Shown: positions 6,706-11,957 of the stretch, piece by piece | Layout of the letters: every line of letters begins with the position of its first letter | Numbering within the stretch: position 1 is the first letter of the stretch | Source: an uncultured beta proteobacterium | Lineage (GTDB): Bacteria; Pseudomonadota; Gammaproteobacteria; Burkholderiales; Burkholderiaceae | DNA: 15,989 nucleotides | Direction of reading: 5' to 3' | Assembly: GCA_903938955.1 (NCBI GenBank) | Contig: CAJAFJ010000357.1 | Span: forward strand, 1-15,989 | Made by a program: the position numbers and the translations under genes | Notes under the pieces: generated by a model | The model's database searches: none | What the model was told of the DNA's origin: nothing | Seen by the model: the letters and a program-made list of their open reading frames with translations, nothing else

Positions 6706-6873
6706 TTAGGGTTTTGAGGTGATGGCTTCGCGGGCTTCTTTGAACGCGAACTTGAAGGCGTGGGCGGCATCGCTGCCGAAGGGGTAGGGGCAGGCGGCAT
6801 TGATGTCGCTGTGCTGCTTTGCGGCGGCTTCGGCCTCGCGTTTGATGGTCTCTAGACTGATGACGGAATGCAT
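6706..6873 (-). CDS. Small hypothetical protein, 55 residues
   Basis: Starting at ATG 6873, the frame reads MHSVISLETIKREAEAAAKQ, then CPYPFGSDAAHAFKFAFKEAREA. A longer reading upstream exists, but this start has AGG at a fitting distance and starts at the natural helix. The FGSDAAxxFxxxFxxAR pattern is one I associate with short phage proteins of unknown role. It is weakly supported as a gene beyond its position in the operon and its plausible composition. Confidence 0.55.
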   Translation of the reverse strand: MHSVISLETIKREAEAAAKQHSDINAACPYPFGSDAAHAFKFAFKEAREAITSKP

Positions 6874-6914
6874 GGGGTGACCTGTTGAAAATGTGTGGAC
6901 GAGCCGGGCGTGGG

Positions 6915-7247
6915 TCACGGGCGGCACGGGGGTGGAGCGCTTGGGGCGCGTGGTGCCAGTTCAATGCGCTCGGCATAGGCAAAAATGAGGGCGGTGTTTT
7001 TGACGCCGCGCATGAATACACGCAGGCCGTGCCAAGTGACGCGCAGGGGTTGGCCGGGCTGCAGGGTGGCTTGGTGGACGGCCCAAAACAGCTTGGCTTG
7101 CAGACCGGTGAAGGTCAGGCACCAGGGCTCTACCTGGTGCGGGCCAATGCGGTCAACGGCCATCAGGGTCAGTACAAAGCTGCCATCGGCGGCCGTGCTG
7201 ACCACGGGCGCGGCTTTGCTGAGGTAGAGAATGCCGGTGCCTTGCAT
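6915..7247 (-). CDS. Possible OB-fold single-strand DNA-binding-like protein
   Basis: The protein has 110 residues: MQGTGILYLSKAAPVVSTAADGSFVLTL, then VEPWCLTFTGLQAKLFWAVH, PLRVTWHGLRVFMRGV and a Pro/Arg-rich tail. A first strand, then a DGS turn, LTLxAVDR and a later basic strand resemble the short OB-fold proteins of the SSB/PriB type found in phage early operons. This is a fold-level guess without a diagnostic motif. The ATG at 7247 overlaps the upstream TGA by one base (TGATG), with AGGTGG upstream, which is why it is preferred over the longer N-terminus (start about 7331) that runs antiparallel to a better gene. A role in replication or recombination would fit. Confidence 0.6.
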   Translation of the reverse strand: MQGTGILYLSKAAPVVSTAADGSFVLTLMAVDRIGPHQVEPWCLTFTGLQAKLFWAVHQATLQPGQPLRVTWHGLRVFMRGVKNTALIFAYAERIELAPRAPSAPPPCRP

Positions 7248-7615
7248 CACAGCGGCCACCTGACCCAGCCCAGCTTGACTATGATGGCGGCTGCACCGCA
7301 AGCGCTGCCAACGGTCAGCCAGAACACACACAGTTCCAGCCTGCTCAGCGGAATGTGGTCGTCAGGCTCAGGCTCGGCAAACCAGACGTTACCGGCCTGT
7401 GCGGGGATGGCGGCGGCATTGCGCAGCCAGTCTGATTTAGCCGCGGATTCGTAGGCCTTCTCACAGTCGCAGTCTTTGCCGGGGCAGACTCCGATTTCAT
7501 GGCACTGGCGGGCGCGGGTCGTTTTGATGGGCGCCACCTTGGCGGCATTGGCGCGCACTGGGCAGTCGCGACCCTGGTTGCAGCCGTAGGGGGCGTGTTG
7601 ATCGCAGCAGTTCAT
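7247..7615 (-). CDS. Cys-rich small membrane protein of phage type
   Basis: The protein has 122 residues. The N-terminal part is rich in cysteines (MNCCDQHAPYGCNQGRDCPV ... CHEIGVCPGKDCDC), and the C-terminal part has one hydrophobic segment (LCVFWLTVGSACGAAAIIVKL) before a short WVRWPL tail. The MNCCDQ...GCNQGRxCPxR start is a pattern seen in several phage membrane proteins of unknown function. The cysteines could bind metal. Topology is likely N-in, single-pass, tail-anchored. The start overlaps the upstream stop as ATGA, with AAGG upstream. Function is unknown. Confidence 0.68.
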   Translation of the reverse strand: MNCCDQHAPYGCNQGRDCPVRANAAKVAPIKTTRARQCHEIGVCPGKDCDCEKAYESAAKSDWLRNAAAIPAQAGNVWFAEPEPDDHIPLSRLELCVFWLTVGSACGAAAIIVKLGWVRWPL

Positions 7616-7836
7616 TGTGTGGCCTTTGCCAAGACAACCGATTTACGCTCGTAAACGGCCTTGGCACGCAGCTCATGCATACGCAGCAGTTGGGCGGTCT
7701 GGATGGCGTCTTGCTTGCTGGCGGCCGTGGCCTGCATGGCCTCGATGTCGGTAGGGCCGTCAAGCAGGTAGGCGGTGGAGAGCACCAGGGCGATGATGCT
7801 GGCCAGCACGATGTTGAGCAGGCGCTGGGGGCTCAT
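7612..7836 (-). CDS. Small membrane-anchored protein, 74 residues
   Basis: The ATG at 7836, with AAGGTGA six bases upstream and ATGA overlap with the gene before, gives MSPQRLLNIVLASIIALVLSTAYLLDG. This is a single N-terminal membrane segment or uncleaved signal anchor, followed by a soluble helix rich in Ala, Gln, Glu and Lys (IEAMQATAASKQDAIQTAQL ... YERKSVV). A coiled-coil-like periplasmic or cytoplasmic tail is likely. No family was recognised. Confidence 0.65.
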   Translation of the reverse strand: MSPQRLLNIVLASIIALVLSTAYLLDGPTDIEAMQATAASKQDAIQTAQLLRMHELRAKAVYERKSVVLAKATQ

Positions 7837-8222
7837 GATTTCACCTTGACAAGCACGCCGAAGTCGTCTTGCACCATGTTCGGCAGTTGGCATGACCAGA
7901 CCCGGCCCTGTGTGTCGGTGTGGCTTTCGCGGCCATACCAGTATTGCTGGGGGAGATGTTGGTAGCCTTCAAAGCTGCGCTGCATGCGGAATTCGCTCAT
8001 GCCGTCAGCACTGCGCACCTCATAACTGCAGGCGCAACCTAAGTCACTGAATTTGAGCCGTGTCGTTGGCTTAGGCGTGAGCACAATGCCTTCGGGCTGG
8101 CTTTGTTGCTCGACAAATGCGGCATGCACCGCCTGGCTAACGAACTTGGCGAAGGCGGTGCTGGTTAACGCCTTTTTGCAGGCGGCTTGCAGGTCGGCCT
8201 GCTGGGTTGGGGTTGTATGCAC
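7833..8222 (-). CDS. Hypothetical protein, 129 residues, GTG start
   Basis: The frame begins at GTG 8220-8222, with AAGGAG seven bases upstream inside the tail of the preceding gene. The block CAAGGAGTGAAA is identical to the ribosome binding site of the 8909 gene. The protein starts with a helical region (DLQAACKKALTSTAFAKFVS) and then has a beta-like part (CACSYEVRSADGMSEF, WYGRESHTDTQGRVWSCQLP). No family is known to me. Its position and start signal make it a convincing gene; the function is open. Confidence 0.68.
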   Translation of the reverse strand: MHTTPTQQADLQAACKKALTSTAFAKFVSQAVHAAFVEQQSQPEGIVLTPKPTTRLKFSDLGCACSYEVRSADGMSEFRMQRSFEGYQHLPQQYWYGRESHTDTQGRVWSCQLPNMVQDDFGVLVKVKS

Positions 8223-8225
8223 TTT

Positions 8226-8909
8226 TCACTCCTTGACAAACAGCGGCTGGTTGGTCAGGTGCAAGGCGCCGGGGGTGATGGCATCGCGGTTGCACCATCC
8301 GTCCACAATGGATATGCAGCCAAAGTGAGCCATCATTTGCTCGGCCAGCGTTGTTTTGCCTGATGCAGCGGGCAGGCCGACAATGACTGTTTTTATAAAG
8401 GAGCTGTAATGTCGTTCGAGATCCGCCACATCTTTTTGATCTATTGCCTGCAACGGCAGGCTGACGGCAGCTACGTCGTCCTGAATGGGCGCGATCAGCC
8501 CTTGGGCTCGTATAGCGCCAGCCACATCAAAGGTGAAGAACTTGTCAAAGGCTTCAAGTTCAAACGCACCCTCTCGGCCAAGCAGATTGCTGCTCTCAGC
8601 TTTGATGGCAATACCTCGCCCGAGCGTATATACCTCTACAACGATGGGTGTATTCCCACCGACTCGCCAAGCGCCTGGGCCGCCTATGCTGCCCGACTGG
8701 AGCGTCTGGCTGGGTACAAGATTGACATCTGATACAGCAAGTGCCGACTCTTCCCACCATTGCGACACGGCCCGGCCATCGGCGCTTTTGTAGCGCATTT
8801 GGTAGGTGTTCTCGGTGGCGGCGTATTGAGCGCGGCCGGTGACTTCGCCGGTTTCTGCGCTGACTTGAATTTGAACCTGCTGGCCCAGTTTGAATTTGAA
8901 CTTCGACAT
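8226..8909 (-). CDS. First gene of the leftward operon: SH3/Tudor-like N-terminus and P-loop-like C-terminus, with an opposite-strand gene in between
   Basis: The frame is open for 227 codons from ATG 8909 (AAGGAG seven bases upstream). Residues 1-60 (KFKLGQQVQIQV, VTGRAQYA, RYKSADGRAVSQWWEESAL) match a small phage protein type with an SH3/Tudor-like barrel. Residues about 168-227 (TVIVGLPAASGKTTLAEQMM, HFGCISIVDGWCNRD, LTNQPLF) look like a separate short P-loop protein. Its Walker A is irregular, with one residue too many between the first Gly and GK. Residues about 60-167 are exactly antisense, in codon register, to the convincing rightward gene at 8409-8732. The open middle can therefore be a by-product: in that register only TTA, CTA or TCA sense codons would create stops. 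Alternatives are one 227-residue protein, or two short genes (about 8720-8909 and 8226 to about 8430) split by an insertion. No good internal ATG for the P-loop part is visible, though a GTG exists near 8428. Confidence 0.5.
   Translation of the reverse strand: MSKFKFKLGQQVQIQVSAETGEVTGRAQYAATENTYQMRYKSADGRAVSQWWEESALAVSDVNLVPSQTLQSGSIGGPGAWRVGGNTPIVVEVYTLGRGIAIKAESSNLLGREGAFELEAFDKFFTFDVAGAIRAQGLIAPIQDDVAAVSLPLQAIDQKDVADLERHYSSFIKTVIVGLPAASGKTTLAEQMMAHFGCISIVDGWCNRDAITPGALHLTNQPLFVKE
8409..8732 (+). CDS. Opposite-strand (moron-like) protein of unknown function, 107 residues
   Basis: The ATG at 8409 has AAGGAG five bases upstream, one of the best ribosome binding sites in the window. The protein reads like a natural globular one: IRHIFLIYCLQRQADGSYVV, LNGRDQPLGSY, FKRTLSAKQIAALSFDG, ERIYLYNDGCIPTDSPSAWA and AARLERLAG. 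The YCLQRxADGxYVVLN and IYLYNDGCIPT blocks resemble a small uncharacterised family in Burkholderiales mobile DNA. It points against the surrounding operon and lies inside the composite frame. A possible promoter, TTGCCT (8356-8361) and GACAAT (8379-8384) with 17 bp between, sits upstream. That makes it a candidate moron expressed in the lysogen. No terminator is seen after it. Confidence 0.68.
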   Translation: MSFEIRHIFLIYCLQRQADGSYVVLNGRDQPLGSYSASHIKGEELVKGFKFKRTLSAKQIAALSFDGNTSPERIYLYNDGCIPTDSPSAWAAYAARLERLAGYKIDI

Positions 8910-8922
8910 CTTTCACTCCTTG

Positions 8923-8940
8923 CCCGCTGGAAATTGCGGG
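8923..8940 (-). promoter_or_regulatory. Short hairpin in the leader of the leftward operon
   Basis: CCCGC (8923-8927) and GCGGG (8936-8940) can pair around an 8-nt loop just upstream of the AAGGAG of the 8909 gene. It is small and might modestly affect initiation; it could also be chance. Confidence 0.3.
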
Positions 8941-8950
8941 GTTAAGTGAA

Positions 8951-8989
8951 TTCTACACTTGTAGATTTAAATAGTCTACAAGTGTAGAA
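8951..8989. promoter_or_regulatory. Operator pair controlling the leftward operon (OL-like)
   Basis: Two 14-bp near-palindromes, TCTACACTTGTAGA (8952-8965) and its complement TCTACAAGTGTAGA (8975-8988), lie 23 bp apart. Together they form a perfect 15/15 inverted repeat. The same site occurs three times in the repressor/Cro interval near 11409-11469. A leftward promoter with -10 TAGAAT (8955-8950) and -35 TTGTAG (8981-8976) would be covered by both. The repressor encoded at 10920-11396 is the natural candidate to bind here. Confidence 0.8.
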
Positions 8990-9051
8990 ATATTTGTATT
9001 GATTCAGTCGTATGTCATTGAGCCTGGCCAAAGGGTCAAAAACGACATGCG

Positions 9052-9075
9052 AAAAAAAACCTGCCAAAGCAGGTT
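9052..9075 (-). terminator. Rho-independent terminator after the hicAB operon
   Basis: Perfect 7-bp arms AACCTGC (9058-9064) and GCAGGTT (9069-9075) flank the loop CAAA. Read leftward, the stem runs straight into eight T residues (the A run 9052-9059). It lies about 20 bp past the stop at 9094. On the other strand GTTTTT also follows, so it may work both ways. Confidence 0.85.
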
Positions 9076-9093
9076 GTTTTTGGTTGCAGCGAA

Positions 9094-9411
9094 TCAGGCT
9101 GGCTTTTTCCGTGATTTTGCTTTTGGCTGCATTGCTGCAGGTGCAGGGTTGACCACTGCTGCATCCACAATATTGGGACTCTCGATTCCTGGTGGCGCCA
9201 GGGTCAAGCTCATGCCCTCCACCCCCATAAATGCACCGGGTGCCGGTAGCGAGCCTTCTGGTCCAGGCACTGTACCTACACCTATGCGAAAACTTATACC
9301 CAGTTCGTACCGCCCCTCATGAATTTGATGGTGTTGAATAAGAATTGCCGCCACTTCTGCCAGAGTAAGTAGGCGGTTTTGATTTTCAGTGGTGTGTTGG
9401 GCGTGGGGCAT
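9094..9411 (-). CDS. Hypothetical protein downstream of hicB, 105 residues
   Basis: The protein starts MPHAQHTTENQNRLLTLAEV, has a helix AAILIQHHQIHEGRYEL, then a beta-like part (GISFRIGVGTVPGPEGS, GAFMGVEGMSLTLAPPG) and a basic end KAKSRKKPA. The HEGRYxLxxxFxIGVGxxGP pattern resembles uncharacterised phage proteins. The first 26 bp overlap the end of hicB in another frame. No Shine-Dalgarno sequence is seen, so it depends on the hicAB transcript and perhaps coupling. The terminator follows. The function is unknown. Confidence 0.65.
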   Translation of the reverse strand: MPHAQHTTENQNRLLTLAEVAAILIQHHQIHEGRYELGISFRIGVGTVPGPEGSLPAPGAFMGVEGMSLTLAPPGIESPNIVDAAVVNPAPAAMQPKAKSRKKPA

Positions 9412-9856
9412 TTTGGTTAAAAAATTGAGGTTGTCCTGTGGCTACAGCGCTCGACCATGCAGCGTTTTCTAACTTTACCGTGACCTCGTGCGCATGGGTG
9501 TGGTGGTGATTTTGTACAGCTGAGTCCTTGGCAAGATACGCGTCAACAGCATCTGCCATGACGGCATTAAGTGACTTTTCTTGTTGCAGTGCTTTGACCG
9601 TCAGTGCCTTGTGTTGCTCGGGGAGGATGCGGACATTAAATTGCCCGCTGAGTGCTTTTTCTGGCTTCTTTCCAATGGCATCACATGTTTCGAGGTAGTC
9701 GTCAACAGCGGCCACAAACTCTGCTTTGAGTTGGGCGACGCTCTCTGCCTCGAATGTCACCAGATCATTGATAAACAGAATCTTGCCGTGCAGTACATCG
9801 TCGGAAAGTGATGTTTCAATTGACCCGTTATAGCCCTTGTGGCTGAGTAGTTCCAT
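9386..9856 (-). CDS. hicB: HicB-family antitoxin
   Basis: The 156-residue protein has the HicB RNase-H-like fold: LSHKGYNGSIETSLSDDVLH, GKILFINDLVTFEAESVAQL and VAAVDDYLETCDAIGKKPEK. A DNA-binding ribbon-helix-helix follows (residues about 70-112: SGQFNVRILPEQHKALTVKA, SLNAVMADAVDAYL). A His-rich tail (NHHHTHAHE) is extra to the usual family. HicB neutralises the HicA mRNA interferase and represses its own operon. It starts 10 bp after hicA ends, with AGGGAAA before the ATG. The RHH part should bind the inverted repeat at 10149-10169. Confidence 0.88.
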   Translation of the reverse strand: MELLSHKGYNGSIETSLSDDVLHGKILFINDLVTFEAESVAQLKAEFVAAVDDYLETCDAIGKKPEKALSGQFNVRILPEQHKALTVKALQQEKSLNAVMADAVDAYLAKDSAVQNHHHTHAHEVTVKLENAAWSSAVATGQPQFFNQNAPRPTHH

Positions 9857-9866
9857 GATTTCCCTA

Positions 9867-10121
9867 TTAAATTCGTCCGTGCAATTTCAGGTGGTCAACA
9901 ACCTGGCGAATAGCATATTGCTTGACTTCGGGTTGTGGGTGTGGCTCATGCAAACTGATTACTTCTTGGGTGCCTGGAAATATAAATTTTCTTCGTGACC
10001 CCTTGTTTGAAAGCAGTGTGTAGCCAAGGTCTTCAAGGGCCCCAACCAGATCGCTCCACTTGATATTTACTGGAGTAGGTGTGGCTGCAAGCCGTAGAAG
10101 CGTTTTAGCGTGTTTCGACAT
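9867..10121 (-). CDS. hicA: HicA-family toxin (mRNA interferase)
   Basis: The protein has 84 residues with the double-stranded RNA-binding-like HicA fold: WSDLVGALEDLGYTLLSNKG, SRRKFIFPG, VISLHEPHPQPEVKQYAIRQ and VVDHLKLHG. HicA cleaves mRNA and stops growth until bound by HicB. In the reference proteins the GSH motif carries the catalytic histidine. Here the block reads GSRRKF, as in the subgroup with LHEPHP, so the catalytic residue is uncertain and activity is not assured. Toxin-before-antitoxin order is normal for this family. Together with hicB it is a complete addiction module of the element. Confidence 0.87.
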   Translation of the reverse strand: MSKHAKTLLRLAATPTPVNIKWSDLVGALEDLGYTLLSNKGSRRKFIFPGTQEVISLHEPHPQPEVKQYAIRQVVDHLKLHGRI

Positions 10122-10148
10122 GCATCTTAGCCAAAAATATAAAAGTAT

Positions 10149-10169
10149 TGTAACTATTTTCTAGTTACA
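10149..10169 (-). promoter_or_regulatory. Inverted repeat upstream of hicAB (candidate HicB operator)
   Basis: Perfect 8-bp arms TGTAACTA (10149-10156) and TAGTTACA (10162-10169) are spaced by 5 bp, about 30-50 bp before the hicA start, in an AT-rich promoter-like stretch. Ribbon-helix-helix repressors such as HicB bind sites of this shape. No T run follows, so it is not a good terminator for the BRCT gene. Confidence 0.55.
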
Positions 10170-10194
10170 CCGTGTTGCGAGCTGTTAACTTGCC

Positions 10195-10818
10195 TTATGC
10201 AAACGCTTCCATCATTCGTTTTTCTGAGATGATTTCGATCGCATGGCCTTTCTCTTGCAGCTCTACGGCACGTTGAATTTTTCGGCCAAAACTGGTGTGC
10301 GCCCAGTCTGGCGCTACACGGGTGCCAATCACCAGTATGTCTACTTTCTTGCTCACATTGTCTGCACACATGGCGCCTACTTTTAGCACCAGCCGCTCGC
10401 AGGCAGCGCGCGTTCCGTACAAAAATTCGCCTGTAAAGCAGACCATGGCGTTGCTGAAGTCGATGGATACGCAGTCCTCAATGGGCAGGCTGGTGACCTC
10501 AGGGCTAACTGATCCGGTAATGCTGAAGTCTGTAGAGGCAAGACTGGTCAGAATCTTTAGTAAATGCTCTCTCTCGGCCTCGGTAACGATGCCATCTTCC
10601 ATAACATCAGCCACTGCGCGAGCGATCACTGAGCCGGGGAAGTCTGCAGTCGCCTCGGGGTGGCTGGCCAGCCAGGTGCTCAGCATGTTGACCTCAAGGT
10701 CGTTGAGTGCGCCATCGGCCACCATGCCAGTCACAATACCCATCAGGTGCTCGATGGCCCGGTTAGTGTGGTGTTTGGCTGTGCATACAGCGGTTGCCAT
10801 ATCTGGGTTTGGTTTCAA
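10195..10818 (-). CDS. BRCT-domain protein with helical (TerB-like) N-terminus
   Basis: The protein has 207 residues. Residues about 20-95 form two helical repeats (LMGIVTGMVADGALNDLEVN, VADVMEDGIVTEAEREHLLK) like the acidic ADGxxxxxE loops of TerB-type domains. Residues about 119-207 are a BRCT domain of the DNA-ligase type (VCFTGEFLYGTRAACERLV, GAMCADNVSKKVDILVIGT, WAHTSFGRKIQRAVEL, IISEKRMMEAF). BRCT domains mediate DNA-repair complexes or bind DNA ends and phosphopeptides. The start is TTG at 10818: GGGAGG lies seven bases upstream, better than for the in-frame ATG at 10800. It stands between the repressor and hicAB and is probably expressed in the lysogen. Its biological role is unknown. 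Confidence 0.85.
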   Translation of the reverse strand: MKPNPDMATAVCTAKHHTNRAIEHLMGIVTGMVADGALNDLEVNMLSTWLASHPEATADFPGSVIARAVADVMEDGIVTEAEREHLLKILTSLASTDFSITGSVSPEVTSLPIEDCVSIDFSNAMVCFTGEFLYGTRAACERLVLKVGAMCADNVSKKVDILVIGTRVAPDWAHTSFGRKIQRAVELQEKGHAIEIISEKRMMEAFA

Positions 10819-10919
10819 AATACATCCTCCCTGTTGTAAATTAATTATTCGCGTTCCAAGCGACTATGACCCGGCTGTTTTTATAAGACTGAAAACAATA
10901 AACTGACTCGCCAAAAATA

Positions 10920-11396
10920 TCACGCTGTCTTTGCAGCATTGGTTCTGTTTGGCAACATTTTCTCGGGCGTTTCGTGTTTTTCTGGATCGCCACGTGCATT
11001 GACGATGATCAGCACGCTGTTTTCGATGTGGTCCTGCTCTTCTTGGGTCAGCATGGCATAGGCCTTGACGCTGACCCTTTTGAATGGCCAGTGGTAGGCC
11101 GCAAAGTTTGAGTTTTCAACCAGTGAAACGACATTCTCATTATTTTCTGCGTAGGCAAACTGTTTTTCAGGTTCCTTTATTGGTGGTGTGAGTGGATGGT
11201 CGATTGCTTCATCTTCGAGCTGCTCCAAGGTTAGACCAATCGCTTTTGCAAGCGGTGAAAAAAACTTTGAGCGGCTGCTATCACGATTCTCAAGCGCAGA
11301 GATCGTCCCAACGTCTACGTCCGAAGCGTCAGAGAGTTGCTGGAGTGTCCATTTCAGCTTTTCTCTGTAGTGTTTGATTTGTTTACCTGTTGCCAT
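10920..11396 (-). CDS. XRE-family repressor without peptidase domain (CI-like)
   Basis: From ATG 11396 the protein has 158 residues. The N-terminal helix-turn-helix spans about residues 6-65 (LQQLSDASDVDVGTISALEN, PLAKAIGLTLEQLE). The C-terminal part (WPFKRVSVKAYAMLTQEEQD, VLIIVNARGDPEK) is the short dimer-like tail of phage repressors, not a LexA/S24 protease: no catalytic Ser/Lys region is present. It is divergent from the Cro-like gene, with three operators between. It should maintain lysogeny and, by operator identity, also repress the leftward operon. There is no clear Shine-Dalgarno sequence; a TTG at 11405 is a less likely start. Induction would need an antirepressor or another signal. 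Confidence 0.85.
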   Translation of the reverse strand: MATGKQIKHYREKLKWTLQQLSDASDVDVGTISALENRDSSRSKFFSPLAKAIGLTLEQLEDEAIDHPLTPPIKEPEKQFAYAENNENVVSLVENSNFAAYHWPFKRVSVKAYAMLTQEEQDHIENSVLIIVNARGDPEKHETPEKMLPNRTNAAKTA

Positions 11397-11408
11397 TTTC
11401 TGCAAGAT

Positions 11409-11469
11409 TAAACAGTTGTAGAAAATCAGGCAAATACACTTGTAGATTTGTATTTTCTACAAGTGTAGA
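11409..11469. promoter_or_regulatory. Triple operator between repressor and Cro (OR-like)
   Basis: Three sites match the 14-mer TCTACAcTTGTAGA: 11409-11422 (11 of 14), 11433-11446 (12 of 14) and 11456-11469 (perfect, in the complementary orientation). Spacings are 24 and 23 bp, close to two helical turns. The last site lies 9 bp before the Cro-like start. From 11456 to 11474 the sequence is identical to 8965-8947 on the other strand. This is the expected genetic switch of the element. Confidence 0.82.
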
Positions 11470-11478
11470 ATTCAGCAC

Positions 11479-11760
11479 ATGAATCCAATTAAAGATGCAA
11501 TTATTCTGGCCGGAAGTGTCACTGAGTTCGCTAGAACTCTGGGGGTAACACCACAGGCGGTGTGCTTTTGGCGTGACAGTAAACGCCAGATTCCAGCAGA
11601 CAAATGCCCAATTATTGAGCGGGTAACTGTTGGGGCTGTTACTTGCGAGATGCTTCGCCCCGATGTTGATTGGGCGTACATCCGCGATACGGCCAAGAAC
11701 CCTGCTACCCCCACCAACCCAGTGCAAACCGCTGCTGCAACCGTAGTGCAGGGGGCTTGA
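11479..11760 (+). CDS. Cro/YdaS-like DNA-binding protein
   Basis: The protein has 93 residues. A helix-turn-helix occupies about residues 5-50: DAIILAGSVTEFARTLGVTP, QAVCFWRDSKRQIPADKCPI, and IERVTVGAVTCEMLRPD. The AxxLGVTxQAVxxW...P and CxxIE...CExLRPD pattern is typical of YdaS-type Cro repressors of lambdoid prophages. The C-terminal tail is disordered (Thr/Pro/Ala). The first promoter-proximal gene of the rightward operon, it starts 9 bp after an operator. If TAGAAT (11466-11471) is the -10, the mRNA would be leaderless. Expected role: commitment to early rightward expression by competing with the repressor. Confidence 0.85.
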   Translation: MNPIKDAIILAGSVTEFARTLGVTPQAVCFWRDSKRQIPADKCPIIERVTVGAVTCEMLRPDVDWAYIRDTAKNPATPTNPVQTAAATVVQGA

Positions 11761-11763
11761 GTC

Positions 11764-11946
11764 ATGAATCAACTTTTGTGGGTTCTTGCTGTTGTTGGCG
11801 CTATCAACACATTTGCGGTGTTTTCCATCCTCTTTTTGAGGATGGAGCTTCCAGCGTACACAAATACATCGCGTTTTATTGATGGAATTTACACGCTCGT
11901 TTTGATGATTTGGGCTATTTGTCTTCTTGCGCGTCAAGGTGGGTAA
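11764..11946 (+). CDS. Small two-helix membrane protein
   Basis: The protein has 60 residues: MNQLLWVLAVVGAINTFAVF and SILFL form helix 1; IDGIYTLVLMIWAICLLA forms helix 2; the end is RQGG. It follows the Cro-like stop by 3 bp, with a G-rich stretch before the ATG. It could be a superinfection-exclusion, host-takeover or holin-like peptide; none of these is proven by sequence, and there is no endolysin beside it. Confidence 0.6.
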   Translation: MNQLLWVLAVVGAINTFAVFSILFLRMELPAYTNTSRFIDGIYTLVLMIWAICLLARQGG

Positions 11947-11957
11947 GAAGATGTTTC

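Noticed and set aside
5562..6789. KOPS-like octamers GGGCAGGG (5562-5569) and GGGTAGGG (6782-6789) as targets for the FtsK-gamma-like domains
   Set aside because: Two matches in 16 kb of G-rich coding DNA are about what chance gives, and this host may use a different motif.
8952..8988. Short CRISPR array from repeated TCTACA/TGTAGA words
   Set aside because: There are only two to three copies per cluster, the spacing is 9-10 bp and the sites are palindromic at promoters, which fits operators and not spacers.
9008..9052. Imperfect inverted repeat TCGTATGTC/GACATGCGA as a small RNA gene
   Set aside because: It has one mismatch, a 27-nt loop, and no promoter or independent terminator that would define an RNA.
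11764..11946. Holin call for the two-helix membrane peptide
   Set aside because: No endolysin or spanin lies nearby and the gene sits in the early operon; two helices alone are not enough.
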